Positions 42,455 to 50,838 of a stretch of 64,000 bases of DNA are shown piece after piece (the stretch's first letter is position 1; every line of letters starts with the position of its first letter). The translations under genes were made by a program, and so were the position numbers. This DNA comes from Bacteriovoracaceae bacterium (GTDB lineage Bacteria > Bdellovibrionota > Bacteriovoracia > Bacteriovoracales > Bacteriovoracaceae). Where the stretch lies: contig JADHTQ010000001.1 of the NCBI GenBank assembly GCA_016784965.1, forward strand, positions 124,001-188,000, given 5' to 3'. The notes beneath the pieces were generated by a model. It saw nothing but the letters and a program-made list of their open reading frames with translations, was not told the origin of the DNA and searched no databases.

Positions 42455-45067
42455 TTATGTAGCCTTATAGCGCTTCCCTTTGTTGGAGCGCTTTCCTGAC
42501 TTCTTGCGTTGTTTGTTGGTTGAGGGGCTTCCGCCGCGCCGTGGCTCTGCTTTTTTTCTCCTGGTAAAACGACGATCTTTGAAACAGTTTTCGCAGATAG
42601 CAAATTTGCTCTTCTCTGGAAGCTTTGCGCCACAACTGGAGCAAACAGGTGTTATTTTATCAGAAAGTAACTCATTGAGCTTAGCTACCGCTTTTGCCTT
42701 ATTTGTAAATAGATCCTGCTCATCATAATCAAAGTATTTATTATTAAAATGGCGAGACAACCACTGAAAAAGCTCCACACACTTAATTGCAGTCTCTAAA
42801 TAGTCAATATCATCAGAGTTGTAGTCTACACCTTCAAATTTAATCAGGTGCCCTACTGCAAATTTATTTAGAATCCAAACATAGTACTGAACATGCTCAA
42901 GTAGCCCAAGATTCACAGGTGCACATGTAAATCCAAATATCTCAGCAGAGGTTAAATTTGTCTTGGAGTCTGCTTCTTCTACCATTTCTGAAAGTTCAAT
43001 CATGTCTTTTAACTCAACACAATAGAAGGGTTTTTTAAAGGTCATTGTGTTAAATAACCTCAAAAATTCAGATAACTTCAAAATTGGTAGATTATTTTTA
43101 ACCAACGCGTTATTTACTTGATTATAGATATCTAGGTCAGGACCTACCATACATTCTTTTTTTTGCACTAACTCTACCTTCAGAGCTTCCTTAATCTCTC
43201 TAATTCCCTCTTTTTCTCGGGCCAAGCAAGTAACGTAGCCAACAGGAAATCTTTTATAGCGCCCTGACCTTCCTGCAATTTGCTTTATCTCACTTTGACT
43301 AATGCGATATTCCTTTGAGTTGATGAACTTAGAAAGTGTGGAAAAAATTATTCTTCTAATCGGAAGATTCATTCCCATTGCAATTGCATCGGTGCTTACT
43401 ATGACGTCTGTTTCTCCTTGATCAAATTTACGGGCCTGCTCTCTTCGCACTTCAGGTCCAAGGCGCCCATATATAATGGAAACTTTAAAACCCTGATGTT
43501 CAAGATCAAGCTTATATTTAAGCGCTTGCCTCCTAGAAAATACAATGAGGGCATCAGAACGTTGCATTTCTCCCAGAAGAATATGACCCTTATCAACCAC
43601 TAGCTTGGTCATCCTTTCATATTCTTTAATTTCTAGAGTATCTCCACATAGATCAATAATGGTTTTAACTAAATCAAGGGCCGTATGGTCTCCACAAATA
43701 TGAATCTCTTCGGCATAGATATTAACAAATGCCCTGGTCCATGCCCACCCTCGCTGAGGGTCAGATATCATTTGAATTTCATCAATCACACAACAGTCAA
43801 ATACCTCTTGGAACCTGGCCATTTCAATTGTAGATGAATAGTGAGTCGCACCTTCAACCTCAATGACTTCTTCACCGGTCAACAATGTCGTTTTTGTGCC
43901 TCTAGCGTTCATTGTATCGTAGAGTTCACCGGCCAAAAGCCTAAGTGGAGCTAGGTAGCAGCCCTTTTTTGCCTTACATAAAGCTTCTACTGCATAGTAG
44001 GTTTTCCCAGAGTTGGTAGATCCCATGTGGTAGATAACTCGTCTTTTGATCTCTCTGGCATTTGAGTATTTCCAAAACTCTCCCAAGTAATTTTTTAAAA
44101 TTGAAGCTGAAATATCCTTTCTTTTAAAAAAAAGTACTGATTTTACTAACTTTTTAAATTCTCTTATTAGATACCTTTCATTTCGCCAAATATTGCTCGA
44201 CATCTGCCGAAAAAACTTTTCATATCTGGCATCTTCCACCAAGTCACGCCTTAGTCCTTCAGATCTTAAATATTCCTTAAAAAACGTTTCCAAATTTAAA
44301 CAGTGAGCTTTTGCAAGCTCAGAAGGGTAGTAGAGGGTACCTTTAACTTTATCTTTAACCTGTCTTTCTAAACGATTTAATGAAGTCCTTCGCAAGCGAT
44401 AACGCATTCCGTAAAAAGTTTTATCCAATTGTGACTGTAGCTCAAAGTAGGTATTACTAATTAATTCTATATTGCCTTGCTCGACAATTTGTTCTAGCTC
44501 TTTGCAAGAATTTTCAAGGATACTCATACAATCATCAAAAAGTTGATCTCTAAGTCTGGTGCGATAATCAGCGATACAAACATCACACCCACAAGCCAAG
44601 TCTTTTTCCTTAAAGTCGATCGTTAACGCTTTATCGCTAAGAATGTTTTGACTATTTTCGTGATCAGCTTGGGCCTTTTGTGCCCATAGTGTAAAGTCGT
44701 TTAGATATAACTCTAATTGGTCAGCATCAATCTTATCGTCAGCTAAAAATTGGCAGATCTCTTCTTCGGGAAATAGATAACAATCTAAAAAGCACAACTC
44801 TAAAATTCTTTCTCTTGAGACAAATTTGGCAAATGACTGATATTTCTTATTAAACAACCCCATCAGAGAAGAATTATCTTTAAAAAGAGTCCAAAGGACC
44901 AAGTGCATCTTCTCCAAGTATTGAAGTACTACTTGGGCATCATCTACTGACCTGATGAAATCATCTTTATCTGAAAAAGCATTGATTTTTGTCAACACTT
45001 TTCTCTCAGGCTCAAGAAACTCAAATAATTTGCTATAGTCTAGTAGTGCCGGAATGTCTTTTGCCAT
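42455..45067 (-). CDS. SUV3-like RNA/DNA helicase with zinc ribbon tail
   Basis: 870 residues. The helicase core resembles mitochondrial SUV3: Walker A HMGSTNSGKT (349-356), CYLAPLRLLAGELYD, VIDEIQM as motif II, ISTDAIAMGMNLPI-like motif V and KQIAGRSGRYK as motif VI. About 345 residues of helical N-terminal region precede it, with a small Cys cluster CGCDVC (159-164). The C terminus has a four-Cys ribbon CSSCG...CENC and a strongly basic tail (RRKKAEPRRGG, KQRKKSGKR) likely to bind RNA. SUV3 unwinds RNA for degradosomes. Partner nuclease not seen here. Confidence 0.85.
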   Translation of the reverse strand: MAKDIPALLDYSKLFEFLEPERKVLTKINAFSDKDDFIRSVDDAQVVLQYLEKMHLVLWTLFKDNSSLMGLFNKKYQSFAKFVSRERILELCFLDCYLFPEEEICQFLADDKIDADQLELYLNDFTLWAQKAQADHENSQNILSDKALTIDFKEKDLACGCDVCIADYRTRLRDQLFDDCMSILENSCKELEQIVEQGNIELISNTYFELQSQLDKTFYGMRYRLRRTSLNRLERQVKDKVKGTLYYPSELAKAHCLNLETFFKEYLRSEGLRRDLVEDARYEKFFRQMSSNIWRNERYLIREFKKLVKSVLFFKRKDISASILKNYLGEFWKYSNAREIKRRVIYHMGSTNSGKTYYAVEALCKAKKGCYLAPLRLLAGELYDTMNARGTKTTLLTGEEVIEVEGATHYSSTIEMARFQEVFDCCVIDEIQMISDPQRGWAWTRAFVNIYAEEIHICGDHTALDLVKTIIDLCGDTLEIKEYERMTKLVVDKGHILLGEMQRSDALIVFSRRQALKYKLDLEHQGFKVSIIYGRLGPEVRREQARKFDQGETDVIVSTDAIAMGMNLPIRRIIFSTLSKFINSKEYRISQSEIKQIAGRSGRYKRFPVGYVTCLAREKEGIREIKEALKVELVQKKECMVGPDLDIYNQVNNALVKNNLPILKLSEFLRLFNTMTFKKPFYCVELKDMIELSEMVEEADSKTNLTSAEIFGFTCAPVNLGLLEHVQYYVWILNKFAVGHLIKFEGVDYNSDDIDYLETAIKCVELFQWLSRHFNNKYFDYDEQDLFTNKAKAVAKLNELLSDKITPVCSSCGAKLPEKSKFAICENCFKDRRFTRRKKAEPRRGGSPSTNKQRKKSGKRSNKGKRYKAT

Positions 45068-45166
45068 TAATTGTTGCCTTCAAGGATTGGTTATATTCTT
45101 GTTCTTAATTACTACTAGTGTGTAGAATATGTCAATTTTGGGCCAAACAATTGAAGGTCTATAGAT

Positions 45167-45880
45167 TCATTTCATCAAATGTGTGAGGATATCAATTACA
45201 TTTGCAGTAGATAGTCCTAAGTCTGCAATACCTGAAGGCATACCCGTTTGTGGGTGCCCCCAACTTATTTTGTGAAGAGTTTCTTGAGGATTAGCTTTAG
45301 CAATATCTTTAAGCCCCTGCTTCCCAGGTTTGGAGCGGTCTAAATCGTAACGTTTTCCACTACTACCATGACAACCTAAGCACTTTCCAATAAGCAACTG
45401 TCCTTTAAGCTTACTACCCTTTGCCTGTCCATTGTCATCAAGTGCCAGGCTCACATCCATCATACCAACTTGTATAAACTTTATTAAGTTCTCTAGATCT
45501 TCACTAGATAGCCACTTTGAAAAGTCATGTCCCGTTTTACTATTTTTTAAGATATCTAAAAGATCTTTTTTACTTTTACTTTTCATCTCATAAATACCTT
45601 TAATCCCGGTATAATGCGGGCCTTTTGCATACATTCCTTTATTGCCAAGATAATCCCAGCCATGACACTCCTGGCATTTAAAAGTAGAAGTTCCCTTTTT
45701 ATTTCCCTCTTTAGGATAGCTCTGATGACTTTGTGAAAATTTCTTACCCTTCAGCGCTGGCCAATTGTCATATAATTGAGCCCCTTTTTTAACGGGCAAC
45801 ATTTCAGAATTATTACAACCAGATGTAAAAATCAACAGTATCGCATAAATAATAATAGTAACAAGTAATGAATTCTTCAT
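45167..45880 (-). CDS. Diheme c-type cytochrome lipoprotein
   Basis: 237 residues. Signal with lipobox ending FTSGC (Cys22). Two heme sites, CQECH and CLGCH, each in its own cytochrome c domain, with later Met residues (GMMDV, TGMPSG) as possible axial ligands. Likely an electron carrier anchored in the envelope. An OxyR-like double dyad lies 80 bases upstream of its start (45960-45995), placing it in a possible peroxide-response group. Confidence 0.85.
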   Translation of the reverse strand: MKNSLLVTIIIYAILLIFTSGCNNSEMLPVKKGAQLYDNWPALKGKKFSQSHQSYPKEGNKKGTSTFKCQECHGWDYLGNKGMYAKGPHYTGIKGIYEMKSKSKKDLLDILKNSKTGHDFSKWLSSEDLENLIKFIQVGMMDVSLALDDNGQAKGSKLKGQLLIGKCLGCHGSSGKRYDLDRSKPGKQGLKDIAKANPQETLHKISWGHPQTGMPSGIADLGLSTANVIDILTHLMK

Positions 45881-45959
45881 AAACTGCTCCTTACACTACA
45901 GTATCAAATTATTTCAAATAAATTTTTCAAATTATCACTCAACTTATGCAAAAACTTAA

Positions 45960-45995
45960 ATAGATTGCATTTATCATAACATAGTTGTTATCTAT
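45960..45995. promoter_or_regulatory. OxyR-like double dyad
   Basis: ATAG-N7-TTAT-N6-ATAG-N7-CTAT. The second dyad fits the E. coli pattern ATAGnTnnnAnCTAT exactly. Spacing between dyads is 21 bases. Lies 80 bases before the cytochrome gene start on the minus strand. Confidence 0.55.
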
Positions 45996-46005
45996 GCAAG
46001 CAGTT

Positions 46006-46947
46006 CTATTGTGTGGAAAGCAGTGTGAACCCAGTCAAAATAAAAGGAAGCGATATCGCAGAAAAGATAAAGCTTACAACTAGAAACTGAGATACTATAT
46101 GCCTATTGCCTCCAGCTCTTGACGCAAATATCGGTAGGGCCATGAGTGGAGGAACTGCACTTTGGATTAGAACTATAATTGCTAGTTGGGGGTCTAATTT
46201 AAAAAACACTATTATTGCAAGTGTGACCATGGGAAACAAAATATTTTTCACAAAAACAAACTTAGAAACTTCTAACCACCTAAACTTTTTACCTTGCTTG
46301 AGGTCAACATAGATATTTCCACCAATTATTATCATAAGTAGAGGGATGGTCATATTTCCGACCAATGCTAAAGCAGATGTAACAAAAGTTGGAACAAAGT
46401 CTGAAAAACCTGCTATTTTAATCGTCAAGGCCAATATAGTACTAAGCAGTACTGGGTGAAACACCTTTTTAAAGTTAAAATGATGTCTTTTTGAACGAAA
46501 AAATAGGTGGTAGGTATTAAAAAACATAGGTGCATAAAAGAGAGTAAATAAAAATAAATTAAGCAATTGTTCAGATTTTTCACCATACATATGGGTAATT
46601 AAAATAATTGGAACAAACATGCCGTTTTGAAAAAACAGCGTCATGAAAAACTCTCTTCGGTATTGTTTGCAAGAAAGATAGCTAAGTAACTTTGCAAAAG
46701 CGAGAGTGTACACAGTGAAGACAAGCCAAGATACAGGAAACTTTAATAGTTGAAGCATATTGTTATAATTAAAATTTTCTATAATCCGAACAAAAATTAA
46801 AGATGGCAGCGCCACTTCTAAAAGAAGTGGCGACAGTGCATCTAATACCTCTATTGAAAATAGTTTCTTTTTAATTAAATAAAAGCCAATAATTCCAACA
46901 AAAAAAAGTGTTAGCATCGCTTGTAATATCACTATGAACATACTCAT
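46006..46947 (-). CDS. AEC-family transporter (auxin efflux carrier-like)
   Basis: 313 residues from ATG 46947, with GGTGAG six bases before. About ten membrane helices; LPSLIFVRIIENFNY and TIPLLMIIIGGNIYVDLKQGK fit the AEC (membrane transport protein) family, which exports small carboxylates such as malate or amino acids. Substrate unknown. 34 bases downstream of the peroxiredoxin gene, so possibly in its transcript. Confidence 0.82.
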   Translation of the reverse strand: MSMFIVILQAMLTLFFVGIIGFYLIKKKLFSIEVLDALSPLLLEVALPSLIFVRIIENFNYNNMLQLLKFPVSWLVFTVYTLAFAKLLSYLSCKQYRREFFMTLFFQNGMFVPIILITHMYGEKSEQLLNLFLFTLFYAPMFFNTYHLFFRSKRHHFNFKKVFHPVLLSTILALTIKIAGFSDFVPTFVTSALALVGNMTIPLLMIIIGGNIYVDLKQGKKFRWLEVSKFVFVKNILFPMVTLAIIVFFKLDPQLAIIVLIQSAVPPLMALPIFASRAGGNRHIVSQFLVVSFIFSAISLPFILTGFTLLSTQ

Positions 46948-46981
46948 ATTAGTCTCACCAAGCCTCAACAATAATTAAACA

Positions 46982-47566
46982 CTAGTATTTGCTCTCTAAG
47001 TAACTTGCCACACCTTCTGGGGTTGGCTTTATTGCTTTTTGACCTTTATTCCAATTTGCAGGGCACACTTCTCCATGCTCCTCTGTAAATTGTAATGCAT
47101 CCAACATTCTTAGTACTTCATCAACGTTTCTACCTAACGATAAATCATTGATTACCGAGTGTCTAATGATTCCTTCTTTGTCGATTAAAAACAGCCCTCT
47201 AAGAGCAATCGACTCGTTAAATAATACCCCATAATCCTTTGCAATTTCTTTTGAGATATCAGAAATTAATGGAAATTGTACCTGACCAATTCCTCCTTTA
47301 TTTACTTCTGTATTTCTCCAAGCTAGATGAGTAAAATGTGAATCAATTGAGATTCCTAAAACTTCACAGTTTTTCTCTTTAAATAAACTTAGTTTCTCAT
47401 TGAATGCTAAAATTTCTGATGGGCAAACAAAAGTGAAGTCTAGTGGGTAAAAAAACAGTACTACATACTTCCCCTTGTAATTAGAAAGTGAAACTTCCTT
47501 AAACGAGTTATCTGCGGTTACTGCCTGGGCCTTAAATTCTGGTGCTTTTTTTGTTACTAGTGACAT
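46982..47566 (-). CDS. Typical 2-Cys peroxiredoxin (AhpC/Prx type)
   Basis: 194 residues. Peroxidatic Cys48 in DFTFVCPSEI and resolving Cys168 in HGEVCPANW; GGIGQVQFPLISD and the ALRGLFLIDKEGIIRH strand mark the PrxI/AhpC class. Reduces hydrogen and organic peroxides using thioredoxin or AhpF. AAGGAG precedes the ATG. Three ATAG/CTAT tetramers (47634, 47647, 47656) lie upstream, two of them 22 bases apart, but no full OxyR dyad. Confidence 0.95.
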   Translation of the reverse strand: MSLVTKKAPEFKAQAVTADNSFKEVSLSNYKGKYVVLFFYPLDFTFVCPSEILAFNEKLSLFKEKNCEVLGISIDSHFTHLAWRNTEVNKGGIGQVQFPLISDISKEIAKDYGVLFNESIALRGLFLIDKEGIIRHSVINDLSLGRNVDEVLRMLDALQFTEEHGEVCPANWNKGQKAIKPTPEGVASYLESKY

Positions 47567-47672
47567 GTTTTTCTCCTTTAAAAAATTAAAATGTAAATTT
47601 AGTTATCTTAATGCTATTGTGACACATTATGGTCTATTTATAAAATCTATTCATTCTATCGTGTAATCGATA

Positions 47673-48251
47673 TTACTTATGGGAATTTCTTTTAGGTCTA
47701 TTTAATTTTTGCTCTCCTGGAAAAATGCTATCGCGACGAAACCAGATCATCTCCAATTTGTTTTTGTGGGCCAACTCTAACCTCGCAAGCTTTATAAAGG
47801 TATCTCGGGCCTCCACATTTTTACAAAGCTTTGCAATTGCAATGTAAAACTGATAAGACTCTTGCTCTTTTTTCATCGCATATAAAATTAGGTTGCTTAC
47901 TGAAGTGTCAGAGAGAATATCATTAGGTGTTAAGTTATCAAAATGTTCAAAATCTTCTGTTTTGGGCACAATAAAATCACTGGGATCTCCCCCGTAATAT
48001 TTTTCTAGAAGATTTATATGGTCATTTTCTTCTTTGGCCAGTTGATATAATATATCACTTGCAACTTTATCCTCTACATGTGCTGCTAAATCTAAATAAA
48101 GGTGGTAAGCTTCCTCTTCCTCGATGATTGCCATCTCCATAATGTCATCAAATTCCATCTCATTAACTATATCGATAGTTTTTTTATCGCCTTTTAAGTT
48201 GTTAAAATGATTTTTAATATGAAAAAGATCTCCTGCAACTTGTTGTAACAT
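47673..48251 (-). CDS. Rubrerythrin-like ferritin-fold diiron protein
   Basis: 192 residues. Two repeated helix pairs with carboxylate ligands: EEEEAYHLYLDLA with KEENDHINLLEKYY, then KKEQESYQFYIAIA with ARLELAHKNKLE, as in the ferritin-like domain of rubrerythrin. The rubredoxin Cys4 domain is missing. Such proteins reduce peroxide or handle iron. An OxyR-like double dyad sits 78 bases upstream, and the peroxiredoxin gene lies downstream on the same strand. Confidence 0.85.
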   Translation of the reverse strand: MLQQVAGDLFHIKNHFNNLKGDKKTIDIVNEMEFDDIMEMAIIEEEEAYHLYLDLAAHVEDKVASDILYQLAKEENDHINLLEKYYGGDPSDFIVPKTEDFEHFDNLTPNDILSDTSVSNLILYAMKKEQESYQFYIAIAKLCKNVEARDTFIKLARLELAHKNKLEMIWFRRDSIFPGEQKLNRPKRNSHK

Positions 48252-48328
48252 ATATCGCTCCTTGCTATGAAAGTTATTGTGTTTTTAGTTACAATATCTA
48301 CACTAGAAGCCGATCGCAGTTATGGAAA

Positions 48329-48364
48329 ATAGATTGTGTCTATGTAGTGATCACTTTGACCTAT
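48329..48364. promoter_or_regulatory. OxyR-like double dyad
   Basis: ATAG-N7-CTAT-N6-ATCA-N7-CTAT, the same layout and 21-base period as the site at 45960-45995. Lies 78 bases before the rubrerythrin-like gene and about 90 bases before the multiheme cytochrome gene on the other side. Confidence 0.5.
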
Positions 48365-48454
48365 TTCACTTAGGAGTTAAGCTAAATAGGGGTTGACATA
48401 AAACTTGCCTCTCATGCATGCTCTAAGCTAGTACTTAAATTTATGGAGCTAGAC

Positions 48455-49759
48455 TTGAAAATCAAACTATTCTTACTAGTAATTACCTTTCTTATGACGC
48501 ACACAGCCTTTGGTGCAAGCAACAAGAAATACGAACTCTCAAAGTTTGCTAGGGTACAAATTTGCAAAATGTGCCATGGAGGAATTTATAAACAGTGGGA
48601 AAATTCCATGCATTCACTTGCACATGTTGATCCCATTTATCGCAAAGTCTCTAAGACATTTTTAAAAGGTCTTACTGTTGCAGGCGAAATTGAAGAGGCA
48701 CAGTCATGTGTTAAATGTCACACTCCGATTGGCTTTTTTACTGGTTATCCAACAAAAACCTCTGACAATGAAAAAGACATACCCGCCATTGCAAAAAGCG
48801 GAGTTCAATGTGACTTTTGTCATACTGCTATTGGACACGAACATCCATACAATAATGCCATGATTCTCGATCCAGGGGTTATAAAAAGGGGTCCATATAA
48901 AGATGCAAAGGCCTCTTTGCATCAAACACAATATTCTAAGTTCCACACAGAATCCAAGATCTGTGGAACTTGTCACAATGTACGACATGTTGCTTTTGAT
49001 ACAAAGCTTGAGTCTACTTATGACGAATGGTTGAATGGTCCATATAATTCTGATGATCCTGCTTTGCGAGTTACTTGCCAAGGATGCCACATGCACCAAA
49101 GGCCAGGATTTCCCGCAACTGGATCAACCGAGCGTCCAAAAAATCCAGGGCTTGCAGCTGTGATGGGACCAAAAAGAAAACACGTTTCTACCCATTATTT
49201 TGTAGGTGCCAATGCACTAATTCCTGGATTACATAATTCTAAGCTAAAGGTAGATATGGCCAAAGCTCGACTTAAGAATGCAGCAACACTATCAATTGAC
49301 ACTTCTGAGATTAAAAAGTCGATCTTAACCATAGCAACTAAAAATACTGGAGCTGGTCACTACTTGCCAACAGGATTAACTAATATCCGACAAATGTGGC
49401 TTGAAATAATCATAAAAAACTCTAAAGGAAAGTTGATCTTTTCAAGTGGTGCCGTTGACAAAAATGGATATCTTCCAAAGGATACTATCATTTACAATAC
49501 GGTTTTTGGTGACGGTAAGGGCAGTAAGGTCGTAAATATTGCTAAAGCAAAAAGTATTTTAAGTGATAAAAGAATTCCCCCTAAAAAATCAGTTAAAGAG
49601 CGGATTAACTTGACCAAAGGAAACTACGGCAAAGCGACTATAAGTGTTCGACTGTTGTATCGAAGCGCTTCACAGAAATTAATTGATCAATTATTTAAAG
49701 ATAAAAAGTATGTGTTCCCGATTATTGAGATGGCACAAAGAAGTATTACCGTTGACTAG
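48455..49759 (+). CDS. Pentaheme c-type cytochrome (cytochrome c554-like)
   Basis: 434 residues from TTG 48455: GGAG lies seven bases before it and it opens a clean signal peptide (MKIKLFLLVITFLMTHTAFG). An ATG four codons earlier lacks a ribosome binding site. Five CxxCH sites: CKMCH, CVKCH, CDFCH, CGTCH, CQGCH, all in the first 220 residues, with distal His (WENSMHSLAH, GHEHPY). The C-terminal half is heme-free and beta-rich. Family members move electrons in the periplasm. Overlaps the oxyR stop by four bases. Confidence 0.88.
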   Translation: MKIKLFLLVITFLMTHTAFGASNKKYELSKFARVQICKMCHGGIYKQWENSMHSLAHVDPIYRKVSKTFLKGLTVAGEIEEAQSCVKCHTPIGFFTGYPTKTSDNEKDIPAIAKSGVQCDFCHTAIGHEHPYNNAMILDPGVIKRGPYKDAKASLHQTQYSKFHTESKICGTCHNVRHVAFDTKLESTYDEWLNGPYNSDDPALRVTCQGCHMHQRPGFPATGSTERPKNPGLAAVMGPKRKHVSTHYFVGANALIPGLHNSKLKVDMAKARLKNAATLSIDTSEIKKSILTIATKNTGAGHYLPTGLTNIRQMWLEIIIKNSKGKLIFSSGAVDKNGYLPKDTIIYNTVFGDGKGSKVVNIAKAKSILSDKRIPPKKSVKERINLTKGNYGKATISVRLLYRSASQKLIDQLFKDKKYVFPIIEMAQRSITVD

Positions 49760-50703
49760 TATATCTCAATTACCTCGATATTGCCTTTTTTGAGAGATTT
49801 CAGGTCTTTTGGCACTGAATTTATAATCTCTTTTTCAAGGGCAATTATTATTTTTTCCTTTAAGAACATTCTCGAATGAACAAGTGAGATTTCTCTGGTG
49901 GGAATTGGTTTTACAAACTCTTTAATTAATGTCTTACGATTAGATGGTAACTGAGATACGGCCATATGAGGCAATAGAGTATATCCTGAATATTTTAAAA
50001 CCATATTTTTTAAGGTCTCAAAATTTCCACTTTCAAACTGAATGTTTCCTTTAATCTTTGATGTGCTTTGCTTGGAGGAGCAGATGTTTAAAACTTGATC
50101 ACGAAAGCAATGGCCTTCATTTAGAAGCCAGGTGTCTGCCAACTCCAGTTCATTTTCTCGGATTTTCGATTTAGTGTTAAAGGGGTGGTTTGGAGCCACA
50201 AATAGATAGAAAGGTTCATAGCATAAAACCCTCTCTATAACACTATCTTCATGAAGTGGCGTCACCAAAAGGCCAGCATCTATTTCATCATTGTCTAGTA
50301 ACTGGACAATATCCTCAGTTTTACTCTCTTCAATTATTAAGTTTATTTTAGGATATTTATTTACAAAGTTTTTTGCAAAAAGAGGGACAATATATGGAGC
50401 TAAAGTAGGTATGACCGCCAATTTAAAATCGCCTTCTAAATCTACGTTTGAAGACTTAATGATATCGTATATCTTTTTATGTTCGAGTATAACACTCTTT
50501 GCTTGCTTGATAATTTTTACACCCTCGTTTGTTGGTAAAATGGGTGATTTTGATCGATCAAAAATGATTACTTGTAATTCATCTTCTAATTTTTGTAATT
50601 GCATACTCAAAGTAGGTTGAGTTACGTGACAAGAAGCTGCAGCCTTACCAAAATGCCTAAATTTATTAACCGCCAAAACATATTCTAATTGTGTCAAAGT
50701 CAT
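49756..50703 (-). CDS. oxyR: LysR-type peroxide sensor OxyR
   Basis: 315 residues from ATG 50703. N-terminal winged helix (FRHFGKAAASCHVTQPTLSMQLQKLE). The regulatory domain contains LLNEGHCFRDQVLNIC; the two Cys fall at 199 and 208, the same positions as the disulfide-forming pair of E. coli OxyR, so it should sense hydrogen peroxide. The nearby peroxiredoxin, rubrerythrin-like protein and the two OxyR-like operators fit this. Diverges from the UDP-galactopyranose mutase gene. Confidence 0.93.
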   Translation of the reverse strand: MTLTQLEYVLAVNKFRHFGKAAASCHVTQPTLSMQLQKLEDELQVIIFDRSKSPILPTNEGVKIIKQAKSVILEHKKIYDIIKSSNVDLEGDFKLAVIPTLAPYIVPLFAKNFVNKYPKINLIIEESKTEDIVQLLDNDEIDAGLLVTPLHEDSVIERVLCYEPFYLFVAPNHPFNTKSKIRENELELADTWLLNEGHCFRDQVLNICSSKQSTSKIKGNIQFESGNFETLKNMVLKYSGYTLLPHMAVSQLPSNRKTLIKEFVKPIPTREISLVHSRMFLKEKIIIALEKEIINSVPKDLKSLKKGNIEVIEIY

Positions 50704-50838
50704 GATCAATCTTCTTTTACAGGCCGCTTAGCTGTGCTAATTAATTTATAAAAATGGTATCCTACCACTGTTGAATTTTTAAGTGAATTTAAAAATATAT
50801 AGAATATATGGATCTTAGTGATACAATGATACAGAAAG

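Noticed and set aside
47634-47659. OxyR operator upstream of the peroxiredoxin gene
   Set aside because: Only three same-direction tetramers are found, with no complete ATAG-N7-CTAT dyad.
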